Part shown: one piece after another, positions 1 through 8,800 of the stretch
How positions within the stretch are numbered: position 1 is the stretch's first letter
Layout of the letters: each line of letters begins with the position of its first letter
DNA from: Dyadobacter sp. SG02
Lineage (GTDB): Bacteria > Bacteroidota > Bacteroidia > Cytophagales > Spirosomataceae
Direction: 5' to 3'
Assembly: GCF_900109045.1 (NCBI RefSeq)
Contig: NZ_FNYL01000012.1
Span: 233,439 to 297,438, forward strand
Length of the DNA stretch: 64,000 nt
Notes under the pieces: generated by a model
The model's input: only the letters and a program-made list of their open reading frames with translations
Database searches by the model: none
What the model was told of the DNA's origin: nothing
Program-made: the position numbers and the translations under genes

Positions 1-1790
1 GTATACAAGCCATATTTCTGCGCTACCTGACCAATCACGATCAGCTTCTCAGGTGTAATTTCTCCACCGGGAATCCGCGGCACGACCGAATAAGTACCGC
101 CTTTCTGGATATTCGCCAGGTAGCGATCGTTCGAGTCCTGCACCACAGCACGGTCTTTTTCAAGGATGTTTTCATTCCAAAGACTGGCCAGCACCGAGGC
201 TACCAATGGCTTGCAGACCTCGCAACCATCACCTTTTCCGTGATGATCCAGCACGGCACCGTACGTCTTCAACCCATTCATTTTCACAAGATCCATCAGC
301 TCTTGTCGCGAGTAATCGAAATGCTCGCAGATCACATTGCGGACATAAACGCCTTTTTCCTTCATCACACCCGCAATCAGGTCTTTCACCATCGGAATAC
401 AACCGCCGCAGCCTGTACCGGCCTTGCAGCATTTCTTCAATGCATCCACGGTTTGATGGCCGTTTTCACCTACTTCATGACAAATCATGCCCTTGGTAAC
501 GGCCTCGCACGAGCATATGAGCGCGTCGTCGGGCAGGCTCATCACGCCTGCGCCCGCTTCCTCGCCCCCGCGTGAGCCCAGGATCAGGTCTTCCGAGTCG
601 GGTGGCAGGATGGTTTTGTTTTTGCAGGTTTGCAGCAGCATATTGTATTGCTCAGCCTCGCCTACCAGGATACCACCGAGCAGTGTCTTACCGTCGGTGC
701 TTACATTAATGCGTTTATAAATGCCCTTCGCTTTGTTCTCATAACGGATCGTGCGGCAGGCCGGCTCCTCCACGAACGGGTCGCCGAAGCTCGCCACGTC
801 GGTACCGATCAGTTTCAACTTGGTCGACATGTCGTAAGGTAAAAACTCCTTTTCACCGCCTGTCAGCATGGTTGCCACGACATCGGCCATTTCGTAGCCC
901 GGCGCGATGAGACCGTAGATCATATGGTGGGCCAATGCACATTCCCCGATCGCGAAAATCGACGGATCGGAGGTTTGCAATTGACTATTCACCACAATAC
1001 CACCGCGTGGATGCGTTTCAAGCCCTGCTATTTTCGCCACTTCATCGCGCGGGCGGATACCAGCGGAAATCACGAGCATATCCACATCAAGGAAGCTATC
1101 GGCGAACTGCATTCCTTCAATGCGGTCGTCGCCCTTGATTTCCTGCGTGCTTTTGGAAAGGTGTATCTGTAAACCGAGCGATTCGAGCTGGCTTTGCAAC
1201 ATGCGCGAACCGGCGTCGTCGATCTGCCTCGGCATGAGGCGCGGGGCGAATTCTACCACGTGTGCTTCTTCCAGGCCCAGGTCGAGCAATGCCTTTGCCG
1301 CCTCCAGACCGAGCAGCCCGCCACCGAGTACCGCACCCTTTCTCGCCTTTTTAGCATACGACTGGATCAGTTCCAGGTCCTCTATCGTGCGGTACACGAA
1401 TACCCCGTCCTTTTCAACCCCCGGGATCGAAGGAACGAATGCCCCCGAGCCGGTTGCCATGACAAGGTAGTCATAATATACTATATGTCCATGGTGTGAA
1501 CGCACCAGTTTCTCTTCCCTGTCGATATCCACCACCGGGTCGGACAAAAACAGCCGTATCCCGTTTTCTGCATACCAGTCGACACCCGCCATTGTCAGAT
1601 CATCGGCCGATTTGCCCGCAAAAAACTCGCTCAAATGTACTCTGTCGTAGGCAGCGCGAGGCTCTTCGCCGAATACGGTGATCGAAAAATCCTGTCCGTC
1701 TTTTTTTCTCGAGAGCAGCTTTTCACAGAATTTGTAGCCCACCATACCATTGCCAACTACGACGATCCGGGTGTTTGAAACAGTTTTCAT
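1..1790 (-). CDS. nirB: Nitrite reductase [NAD(P)H] large subunit, C-terminus cut by window edge
   Basis: Reads leftward from an ATG at 1790 and leaves the window at base 1, so about 596 residues of a family usually near 830 are seen. NirB reduces nitrite to ammonium with NADH in the cytoplasm, normally with NirD. Visible are an FAD Rossmann loop (GNGMVG, residues 13-18), a second nucleotide-binding loop (GGGLLGLEAA, about residue 150), a BFD-like [2Fe-2S] domain near residues 423-470 (CSC then CCKAGTGCGGC), and the family's second cysteine pair (GCEVCKP, about residue 520). The visible end enters the ferredoxin-like half-domain; the sirohaem/4Fe-4S part lies outside. It is divergent from cobA, which supplies sirohaem precursor. 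Family assignment is secure; nirD is not visible. Confidence 0.95.
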   Translation of the reverse strand, partial: MKTVSNTRIVVVGNGMVGYKFCEKLLSRKKDGQDFSITVFGEEPRAAYDRVHLSEFFAGKSADDLTMAGVDWYAENGIRLFLSDPVVDIDREEKLVRSHHGHIVYYDYLVMATGSGAFVPSIPGVEKDGVFVYRTIEDLELIQSYAKKARKGAVLGGGLLGLEAAKALLDLGLEEAHVVEFAPRLMPRQIDDAGSRMLQSQLESLGLQIHLSKSTQEIKGDDRIEGMQFADSFLDVDMLVISAGIRPRDEVAKIAGLETHPRGGIVVNSQLQTSDPSIFAIGECALAHHMIYGLIAPGYEMADVVATMLTGGEKEFLPYDMSTKLKLIGTDVASFGDPFVEEPACRTIRYENKAKGIYKRINVSTDGKTLLGGILVGEAEQYNMLLQTCKNKTILPPDSEDLILGSRGGEEAGAGVMSLPDDALICSCEAVTKGMICHEVGENGHQTVDALKKCCKAGTGCGGCIPMVKDLIAGVMKEKGVYVRNVICEHFDYSRQELMDLVKMNGLKTYGAVLDHHGKGDGCEVCKPLVASVLASLWNENILEKDRAVVQDSNDRYLANIQKGGTYSVVPRIPGGEITPEKLIVIGQVAQKYGLY

Positions 1791-1879
1791 AGTAATTAAT
1801 AACTATTGATTTGTGAAAACATAATTATTTTGTTGTACTATTTTAATATTATGTGTGTATTATCATTTTTTCGATAGGT

Positions 1880-1887
1880 CAAAAGTA
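1880..1887 (-). promoter_or_regulatory. Candidate -7 box for nirB
   Basis: On the minus strand this reads TACTTTTG, matching the Bacteroidota -7 consensus TAnnTTTG, about 90 bases upstream of the nirB ATG. No convincing -33 TTG lies at the expected spacing, so support is one motif in an AT-rich divergent intergenic region. Confidence 0.4.
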
Positions 1888-1984
1888 AATCGTGTTTTCT
1901 GGAATTCCTAACTTTTAATTCGTATTTATGATCAAAAACAAACATAAATTTTGGCAAAATGATTGTTTTATAAAATTTAACTAG

Positions 1985-1992
1985 TAAATTTG
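1985..1992 (+). promoter_or_regulatory. Candidate -7 box for cobA operon
   Basis: TAAATTTG matches TAnnTTTG. An ATTG lies at 1962-1965, 19 bases upstream, an acceptable -33 element. Transcription would start near 2000, about 65 bases before the cobA ATG. Confidence 0.45.
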
Positions 1993-2018
1993 AACCAATA
2001 AATGATATAGTTACAAAA

Positions 2019-2032
2019 TACTATATATAGTA
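2019..2032 (+). promoter_or_regulatory. Perfect 14-bp palindrome, candidate operator upstream of cobA
   Basis: TACTATATATAGTA is a perfect palindrome between the candidate cobA -7 box and the start codon, where a bound repressor would block transcription. A TACTAT half-site recurs near 1836-1841 on the nirB side. The regulator is unknown and AT-rich DNA gives such palindromes by chance. Confidence 0.35.
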
Positions 2033-2065
2033 CATTTCTAATATTCACCCTATTATATATAAGAG

Positions 2066-2824
2066 ATGGAAGCGAAACTGACACTGGTAGGAGCCGGCCC
2101 GGGCGACAGCGAACTGATCACACTGAAAGGGATGCGCGCATTACAAACCGCCGATGTGGTGCTGTACGACGAACTCGCCAACGCGGCTTTCCTGGAATTT
2201 GCGCCCGCCCACGCATTGAAGATGTATGTAGGCAAAAAAGTAGGGAACCCTTCCTTCTCGCAGGATGAAATCAATGGCCTGATCGTCCGCCTCGCCCGCA
2301 AGCGCGGTCATGTGGTACGGCTCAAAGGCGGCGACCCGTTTGTGTTCGGCCGCGGACATGAGGAGATCGAATACGCCCGGGACCACGACATCCTTTGCGA
2401 AATGGTACCGGGCATTTCCAGCAGCATTGCAGTACCCGCTTCGCTCGATATACCGGTTACACGCCGGGGATTAAGCGAGAGCTTCTGGGTGATCACGGGC
2501 ACGACGCAGAACGGCGAGCTTTCGGACGATCTCCGGCTGGCAGCGCAGTCGCGCGCGACGGTGATTGTTTTGATGGGTTTGAATAAACTGGAAGAGATTT
2601 GCGCATTATACAAACACTTCGGACGCGGCCATTTGCCGATGGCGGTGATCCAGAACGGCACCCGGCCCGATGAGAAGAGTGTGGTGGGACAGGTTTGGGA
2701 AATGCCGAGGCTCGTGCGCGAGGCCGGCATCGGCACGCCCGCGATTATGGTGATGGGCGAAGTAGTGGCCCTCAGCCCGACTTATGCATTGGAATACCTG
2801 CAAAATATGCAGATGGCATTTTGA
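2066..2824 (+). CDS. cobA: Uroporphyrinogen-III C-methyltransferase (SUMT)
   Basis: 252 residues, the usual size of single-domain SUMT. It methylates uroporphyrinogen III at C2 and C7 with S-adenosylmethionine, giving precorrin-2, the precursor of sirohaem. Signature stretches are GAGPGD (residues 9-14), RLKGGDPFVFGRG (about 85-97) and VPGISSS (about 114-120). There is no CysG-type dehydrogenase/ferrochelatase domain, so those steps must be encoded elsewhere. As first gene of a rightward nitrate-assimilation operon, opposite nirB, it most likely feeds sirohaem to nitrite reductase. Start is the first in-frame ATG after the AT-rich leader. Confidence 0.95.
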   Translation: MEAKLTLVGAGPGDSELITLKGMRALQTADVVLYDELANAAFLEFAPAHALKMYVGKKVGNPSFSQDEINGLIVRLARKRGHVVRLKGGDPFVFGRGHEEIEYARDHDILCEMVPGISSSIAVPASLDIPVTRRGLSESFWVITGTTQNGELSDDLRLAAQSRATVIVLMGLNKLEEICALYKHFGRGHLPMAVIQNGTRPDEKSVVGQVWEMPRLVREAGIGTPAIMVMGEVVALSPTYALEYLQNMQMAF

Positions 2825-2861
2825 CCCGCTTTGCTTTCACTCCAACCTAAACATAATCACA

Positions 2862-4220
2862 ATGAGAAATGCTGTTTACCTCCTGCTACTGGGTATCCTC
2901 GGGACGGGTTTGCTGGCTCCGACGCGGACAATGGCGCAATTCAGCCTTTCGGGTCAGTTACGCACCCGGACGGAGTTACTCGACGGACAAGGCACGATGC
3001 TTTCCAAAGGCGAAAAGCCTGCCTTTTTCACGTCCCAGCGTACCCGCCTGAATGCGGGCTACAAGGGTTACCGGACACAGTTTTTCGTGGCCGTTCAGGA
3101 TGTGCGCGTTTGGGGGCAGGACGCCTCGACGAACAACCGCATTACCAATTCGGCTATGAATGGATTGATGCTGCACGAAGCCTGGGGAGAAATCAGCCTG
3201 CTCGACACCAACCAGACGAAGCTCGGTAAAGAGTTTGCAATGAAGATCGGGCGGCAGGAGTTTCTCTACGACGACAGCCGCGTACTCGGCAATCTCGACT
3301 GGCTGCAACAGGCGCGGCGCCACGACGCAGCTTTGGTGAAGTACGGCTTCAATGGCTTTACCGCACATTTGGGCGTTGCGTATAACCAGAACCGTGAGCT
3401 CAAAACCGGTACTTTGTACGACGGCGTGCCCGTAGGCTATGCTGCTGGCACAAACGGGATCGGGACGATGTACAAGTCGTTACAGTTCCTGTATTTGGGT
3501 AAAAAATTAAAGCAGGGAAATGCCTCTTTTCTCGTTATAAAAGATGATTTCCAGAAATATACATTAGATACTGCAGGTGTTAAAAAACTCGCAAACGGTG
3601 TGCGGAGCCGTGTGACCGTCGGACCATACCTGCAAACCAAACTGGGCAAGAGCTGGACGCTGACTGCGAATGCATTCTACCAGACCGGCAAGGACAAGGA
3701 CGGTGCGACGTTAAGCGCTTATATGTATTCTGTCCGGGGGTTGTATGCGATGAACCGGGTATTTTCCATTGGTCCCGGGTTCGACTACACCTCCGGCACA
3801 GCTAACGGCTCTGCCAAAAACCACACATTCGATCCGCTTTACGGCACGCCGCACAAGTTCTGGGGCCAAATGGATTACTTCTATGCCGCGAATGCATTCG
3901 GTAAAGGCGGCCTTTCGGACCTCTACATTAATACGACCATCAAAGCTTCCGAAAAACTTTCCATCAACACCGACCTGCACCATTTCGCGAGCGCAGCGAC
4001 AGTCCGGGTTGCTGATAATCAGAAACTTTCGTCCAGCTTCGGCGAAGAACTCGACATTATCGCCAATTATAACCTAACCAAGACCATCAGCTTTCAGGGC
4101 GGCTACTGCGCATTTTTCTCCACCAACAGCCTCGCGCAGGTGAAGGGTGTGAAAAACCCGCAGAAAATGTCTAACTGGGCTTACCTGATGATCAATATCA
4201 AACCTGAATTCCTGAAATAA
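2862..4220 (+). CDS. Outer-membrane porin, alginate-export family
   Basis: 452 residues from the ATG at 2862. The frame stays open further upstream, inside cobA, but the 2862 start gives a clean signal peptide (MRNAVYLLLLGILG... ending TMAQ, about residue 26). The mature part alternates short hydrophobic and aromatic strands as in an outer-membrane beta barrel, and the opening (FSLSGQLRTRTELLDGQ) is typical of alginate-export-type porins found with Bacteroidota nitrate genes. Its place between cobA and narK suggests passage of nitrate or nitrite across the outer membrane. The substrate is inferred from context only. It starts 37 bases after cobA, so the genes are likely cotranscribed. Confidence 0.8.
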   Translation: MRNAVYLLLLGILGTGLLAPTRTMAQFSLSGQLRTRTELLDGQGTMLSKGEKPAFFTSQRTRLNAGYKGYRTQFFVAVQDVRVWGQDASTNNRITNSAMNGLMLHEAWGEISLLDTNQTKLGKEFAMKIGRQEFLYDDSRVLGNLDWLQQARRHDAALVKYGFNGFTAHLGVAYNQNRELKTGTLYDGVPVGYAAGTNGIGTMYKSLQFLYLGKKLKQGNASFLVIKDDFQKYTLDTAGVKKLANGVRSRVTVGPYLQTKLGKSWTLTANAFYQTGKDKDGATLSAYMYSVRGLYAMNRVFSIGPGFDYTSGTANGSAKNHTFDPLYGTPHKFWGQMDYFYAANAFGKGGLSDLYINTTIKASEKLSINTDLHHFASAATVRVADNQKLSSSFGEELDIIANYNLTKTISFQGGYCAFFSTNSLAQVKGVKNPQKMSNWAYLMINIKPEFLK

Positions 4221-4256
4221 GTCTGTCACTACCAACCATTTCGAACTCTTATTACT

Positions 4257-5567
4257 ATGGAAACGACCAATAAGCCGCTTGAAAAACTCAACATATTCAG
4301 CTTCAAGGGCGTGCAAATGCGTACCTTCCACCTGACCTGGATGGCGTTCTTCCTTTGCTTTTTCGGATGGTTCGGACTGGCCCCGCTGATGACCGTCATC
4401 AAAACCGACCTGGGACTGACCAAACCGCAAATTGGCAACATTATCATCGCTTCCGTAGCCGCAACGGTCATTGCCCGCATTGCCATCGGCAAGCTTTGCG
4501 ACACCTGGGGACCACGGAAAACCTACACCGCATTGCTGGGCCTCGGCTCTATTCCCGTCATGACGGTAGGTTTGGTGGATTCCTATGAAGGTTTCCTGTT
4601 GTTCCGCCTCGCTATCGGCGTGGTCGGCGCTTCGTTTGTCGTCACACAATACCACACATCGGTCATGTTCGACAAGAAGATTGTCGGAACGGCCAACGCG
4701 GTGGCCGGAGGTTGGGGTAACCTCGGTGGCGGTATCACCAACATGGTTATGCCTTTGATTTTTGCGGCATTCGTAGGCGCAGGTTACTTGCCTGAATCGG
4801 CTTGGAGAATTGCGATGGTGATCCCCGGCGCGGCATTATTGATCTTCGCGTTCGTATACTACTTTTTCACGAAAGACACCCCTGCCGGTAACTTCGAAGA
4901 CCTTGCCGTTGCCAATCCGAAAGCCACCAAAGCGAAAGGCACATTAGGCATCGCCATGCGCGATCCCCGCACCTGGGCACTGTTCCTGGCTTACGGGGCA
5001 TGTTTTGGAATTGAGATCACTTTCGACAATGTAGCTGCATTGTATTTCTTTGAAAACTTCAATACCTCGCTGGCAACGGCGGGTATCCTGGCTGGTACAT
5101 TCGGTTTTATGAACATTTTTGCCCGCGCTGTCGGCGGTATCGTGGCCGACAAGGTTGGCAACAAATGGGGGATGCTCGGCAAAGGTCGCCTGCTTGCATT
5201 GTTGCTCGTCCTGGAAGGGATCGGCATTGCATTATTCGCGCAGAGCGGCAGTATTATCGGCGCGGTGATTACGATGCTTTGCTTCGCGATGTTCCTGAAA
5301 ATGGCGAATGGCGCTACTTATGCGATTGTGCCATTCATTAACCAAAAGGCGATCGGTTCGGTGAGCGGGATTGTCGGTGCGGGCGGTAATGTGGGTGCGG
5401 TACTCGCGGGCTTCCTGTTCAAATCGAGCACTATCTCTTATTCGCAGGCATTCATGTATATCGGTGTTGCCATTGCTTGTGTGGCTGCCGTTGTAGCATT
5501 GATCAATTTTGAAAAAACCCAGACTATTACCGCGGAAACCGGCCAATTGGAGCCTGTCGAGGCGTAA
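4257..5567 (+). CDS. narK: Nitrate/nitrite transporter, MFS, NarK/NasA type
   Basis: 436 residues with about 12 hydrophobic segments. Diagnostic are the N-terminal FHLTWMAFFLCFFGWFGLAP, a GKLCDTWGPRK loop after the second helix pair, the glycine-rich NAVAGGWGNLGGG near residue 150 (nitrate signature of the NNP family) and a second glycine-rich SGIVGAGGNVGAV in the C-terminal half. It moves nitrate in, or exchanges nitrate and nitrite, across the inner membrane. It lies 36 bases after the porin and before the nitrate reductase, fitting an assimilation operon. Direction of transport cannot be read from sequence. Confidence 0.93.
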   Translation: METTNKPLEKLNIFSFKGVQMRTFHLTWMAFFLCFFGWFGLAPLMTVIKTDLGLTKPQIGNIIIASVAATVIARIAIGKLCDTWGPRKTYTALLGLGSIPVMTVGLVDSYEGFLLFRLAIGVVGASFVVTQYHTSVMFDKKIVGTANAVAGGWGNLGGGITNMVMPLIFAAFVGAGYLPESAWRIAMVIPGAALLIFAFVYYFFTKDTPAGNFEDLAVANPKATKAKGTLGIAMRDPRTWALFLAYGACFGIEITFDNVAALYFFENFNTSLATAGILAGTFGFMNIFARAVGGIVADKVGNKWGMLGKGRLLALLLVLEGIGIALFAQSGSIIGAVITMLCFAMFLKMANGATYAIVPFINQKAIGSVSGIVGAGGNVGAVLAGFLFKSSTISYSQAFMYIGVAIACVAAVVALINFEKTQTITAETGQLEPVEA

Positions 5568-5587
5568 GGGTGTAGTCCTGGCGCTTT

Positions 5588-5710
5588 CCGTTGATTAAAA
5601 TCAACGGTAATAGATTAAAAAAATGATGGATTTCGGAATGGGCGCCGCCCGTCGATTAAAATCAACGGAAATAGATAAAGAATCCCCTTGCCCCGGGTTT
5701 TAACCCGGGG
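5588..5710. repeat. Three short palindromes between narK and nitrate reductase
   Basis: Two copies of a hairpin with 9-bp arms (CCGTTGATT / AATCAACGG, 2-base loop) at 5588-5607 and 5649-5668; the second has one arm mismatch. A GC-rich hairpin (CCCCGGGTT / AACCCGGGG) follows at 5691-5710. None is followed by a T-run, so these look like REP-like intergenic palindromes or mRNA processing/stability structures, not classical terminators. Confidence 0.7.
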
Positions 5711-5736
5711 ATCCGAAAATTAAGAGAAAGGAAATC

Positions 5737-5805
5737 ACTCATTCACTCATTCACTCATTCACTCATTCACTCATTCACTCATTCACTCATTCACTCACTC
5801 ACTCA
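5737..5805 (+). repeat. 8-bp tandem repeat (ACTCATTC) abutting the nitrate reductase start
   Basis: Seven perfect copies of ACTCATTC run from 5737 to 5792, followed by three shortened ACTC units, ending 5 bases before the ATG at 5811. The array occupies the whole ribosome-loading region, and no Shine-Dalgarno-like sequence lies between it and the ATG. Copy-number change by slippage would lengthen or shorten the leader without altering the reading frame. Confidence 0.95.
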
Positions 5806-5810
5806 TCAAA

Positions 5811-8800
5811 ATGAAACCGACCCCAAACTCCTACAAATCGACCTGCTGTTACTGCGGCGTAGGCTGCGGGGTCGTGGTGACGAAAGAAAGTAATGGCCAG
5901 TTGAGCCTGGAAGGGGATAAAGAGCATCCTTCGAATAAGGGAATGCTGTGTTCCAAAGGCATGAACCTGCATTACACGGTGATGGACCAGTCCGACAGAC
6001 TGCTTTACCCGCAGATGCGCCTCAACCGCTCGATGCCGTTGCAGCGCGCGACCTGGGATGAGGCTTTGGAGCGCACAGCGGCTGTTTTTAAAGCACTAAT
6101 CAAAAAATTCGGGCCCGATTCAGTAGCGTTTTATGTCTCCGGCCAATGCCTTACAGAGGAATACTACCTGGTAAACAAGCTGATCAAGGGTTTCATCGGG
6201 TCCAACAATATCGACACCAACTCCCGCCTGTGCATGAGCTCGGCGGTGGTAGGCTACAAGCTGTCACTGGGCGAGGATAGCGTTCCTGTTTGCTACGACG
6301 ACATCGAGGCGGCCGATGTCATGTACGTAACCGGCGCTAACCCGGCCTGGTGCCATCCCATTATCTGGCGGCGCGTGGAAGCGCACAAAACGGCGAAGCC
6401 GGATATCAAAATTATCTGCGTAGACCCCCGCGTGACCGACACCGCCCGCTCGGCCGACCTGCATTTGCAGATCCGCCCGGGCACCGACATTGTCCTCAAC
6501 AACGCGATCGGCCGTTTGCTGATCGAAAATGATTATCTCGATGAGCGGTTTATTACAGACCACACCGATGGTTTTGATTTATTCCGGCTACAAGTAATGC
6601 AGCGCACTTTGGCGGAAGCGGCCGACATTTGTGGTGTCCCTTCCGCCGATATTGCCTTAGCAGCCGAATGGATCGGCCGTTCGAAAGGTTTTCTTTCCTT
6701 TTGGACAATGGGACTGAACCAATCGGTAATCGGTGTAAACAAAAACCTTTCGCTCATCAACCTGCATTTAATTACCGGTAAAATCGGCAGACCCGGCAAT
6801 GGCCCATTCTCGCTAACCGGCCAGCCGAATGCCATGGGCGGTCGGGAAACGGGGGGCCTTGCCAATATCCTTCCGGGCCACCGTGAAGTGGCGAATCCCG
6901 GACACCGCGCAGAAATGGAGCAATTCTGGAACACGCCCGTCCGCATTGCCGACAAGCCTGGACTTACCGCGACAGAAATGTTCGAAGCACTGGCCGACGA
7001 TAAATTGAAGGCGATCTGGATCATCAATACCAACCCTTTGGTAAGCATGCCGGACATGAACGCCGTGGAAAGCGCATTGAAAAAGTCGCGATTTGTCGTC
7101 GTTCAGGACGTTTCCAGCCGTGCCGACACCGTGCATTTCGCTGATGTGGTACTACCCGCTGCCGCCTGGCTCGAAAAGGACGGCAGCATGACCAACGCCG
7201 AACGCCGCATTACCTATCTCCCGAAGGTGCTCGACGCGCCGGGAGAAGCCCTGCCCGATTCTGAAATCCTCTGGCGTTTCGCCCAAAAGATGGGTTTTGA
7301 AAAAGCATTTAACTACAAAACCACTTCCGAGGTTTACGATGAATATGTAAAGGTTACGAAGGGAACGACTATCGATGTGACCGGCGTAAGTCACAAGCTG
7401 CTGAAAGAAAAACGCAGCGTCCAATGGCCATTATCGGTTCGTGATGCGGAACGCTCAGCAGAAGTGCGCCAACCGGGCACGAAACGCCTTTTCACCGACC
7501 ATCAATTCTACACCAAAAACAAAAAAGCCCAAATCCACGCTGTCCCCGACGAAAACACATCCGAACCCACCGACGACCTGTTTCCTTTGGTTTTAACGAG
7601 TGGAAGGATTCGGGATCAGTGGCACACGATGACGAAAACCGGCCGCGTCGCGAAACTGAACAAACATATCCCCCAGCCTTTCCTGCAAATCCATCCCGAG
7701 GACGCACGCGAGCGGGGTATTTCGGAAGGCAGCCTGGTAACGGTGGGCAGCCGTCGCGGGGAGGTACGCGTAAAGGCGCAGGTTACAACAGATGTGCGTC
7801 AAGGCCTCTGCTTTCTGCCCATGCACTGGGGCAAAATACTGGGAAGCAACCTGGTACGTGCCAACAATCTGACCAGTCCGCTGGTTGACCCCAAATCCAA
7901 GGAACCCGATTTCAAGTTCTCGGCCGTACAGGTCGGTTTATATAAAAAACCATTTGAAAAAATCATCATCATCGGCGCCGGATCGGCGGGGCTGGGCTTT
8001 ATCAACTCCTACCGCCAGCTGAATGCCGACGATGAGATCCATGTTTTTTCCAAAGAAATTTACCCGTTCTATAACCGGGTAATGCTGCCCGATTATATCA
8101 GCGGCACCCAAACCTGGGAACAACTCGTGAAGCTGCGCGAAGACCAGTTTGCCGAAAACCGCATTACCGTACATAAAGGCGTGAGTATCATGCACATCGA
8201 TCGCAAACATAAAACGGTGATCGATAGCAATGGGCTGGAACACCATTACGACAAACTCATCCTCAGCATGGGCAGCAAGGCATTCATGCCGAAGGGCGTA
8301 CCCAACCTGCCAGGCATATTCAATATGCGTTCGCGCCTTGATGCGGATTCGCTCCTGCCATTTTTGAAACAGCCCGAACCGCACGCGGTCATTGTCGGCG
8401 GCGGCATTTTGGGACTCGAACTCGCGGCATCTTTTCGTGAAATGGATGTAAAAGTGACCGTAATCCAGCGCAGTGGCCGTTTTATGGAGCGCCAGCTCGA
8501 CCCGCTGGCCAGCGAGCTGCTCTACCAGGAGCTCCTCGACCGGGGTATCGAATGTTATTTCAACGATGAGGTGGCTACCTTCTCGGGTTCGGATACCGTG
8601 GAAGGGATCAGGCTGAAATCGGGGCGGAAGATCAGCTGCCAGGTGGTTGTACTGGCAATCGGCACCGTCCCGACCATCGACCTCGCCAAAGATGCCAGCC
8701 TTGAATGCAAGCGCGGCGTAATTGTGAACGATTATATGCAAACCTCCGACCCGGATATTTATTCAGCCGGGGAAATCGCAGAATGGAACGGGCAGATGTG

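Noticed and set aside
5691..5710. Terminator after narK
   Set aside because: Strong hairpin but no T-run follows on either strand, so it is listed as a palindromic repeat only.
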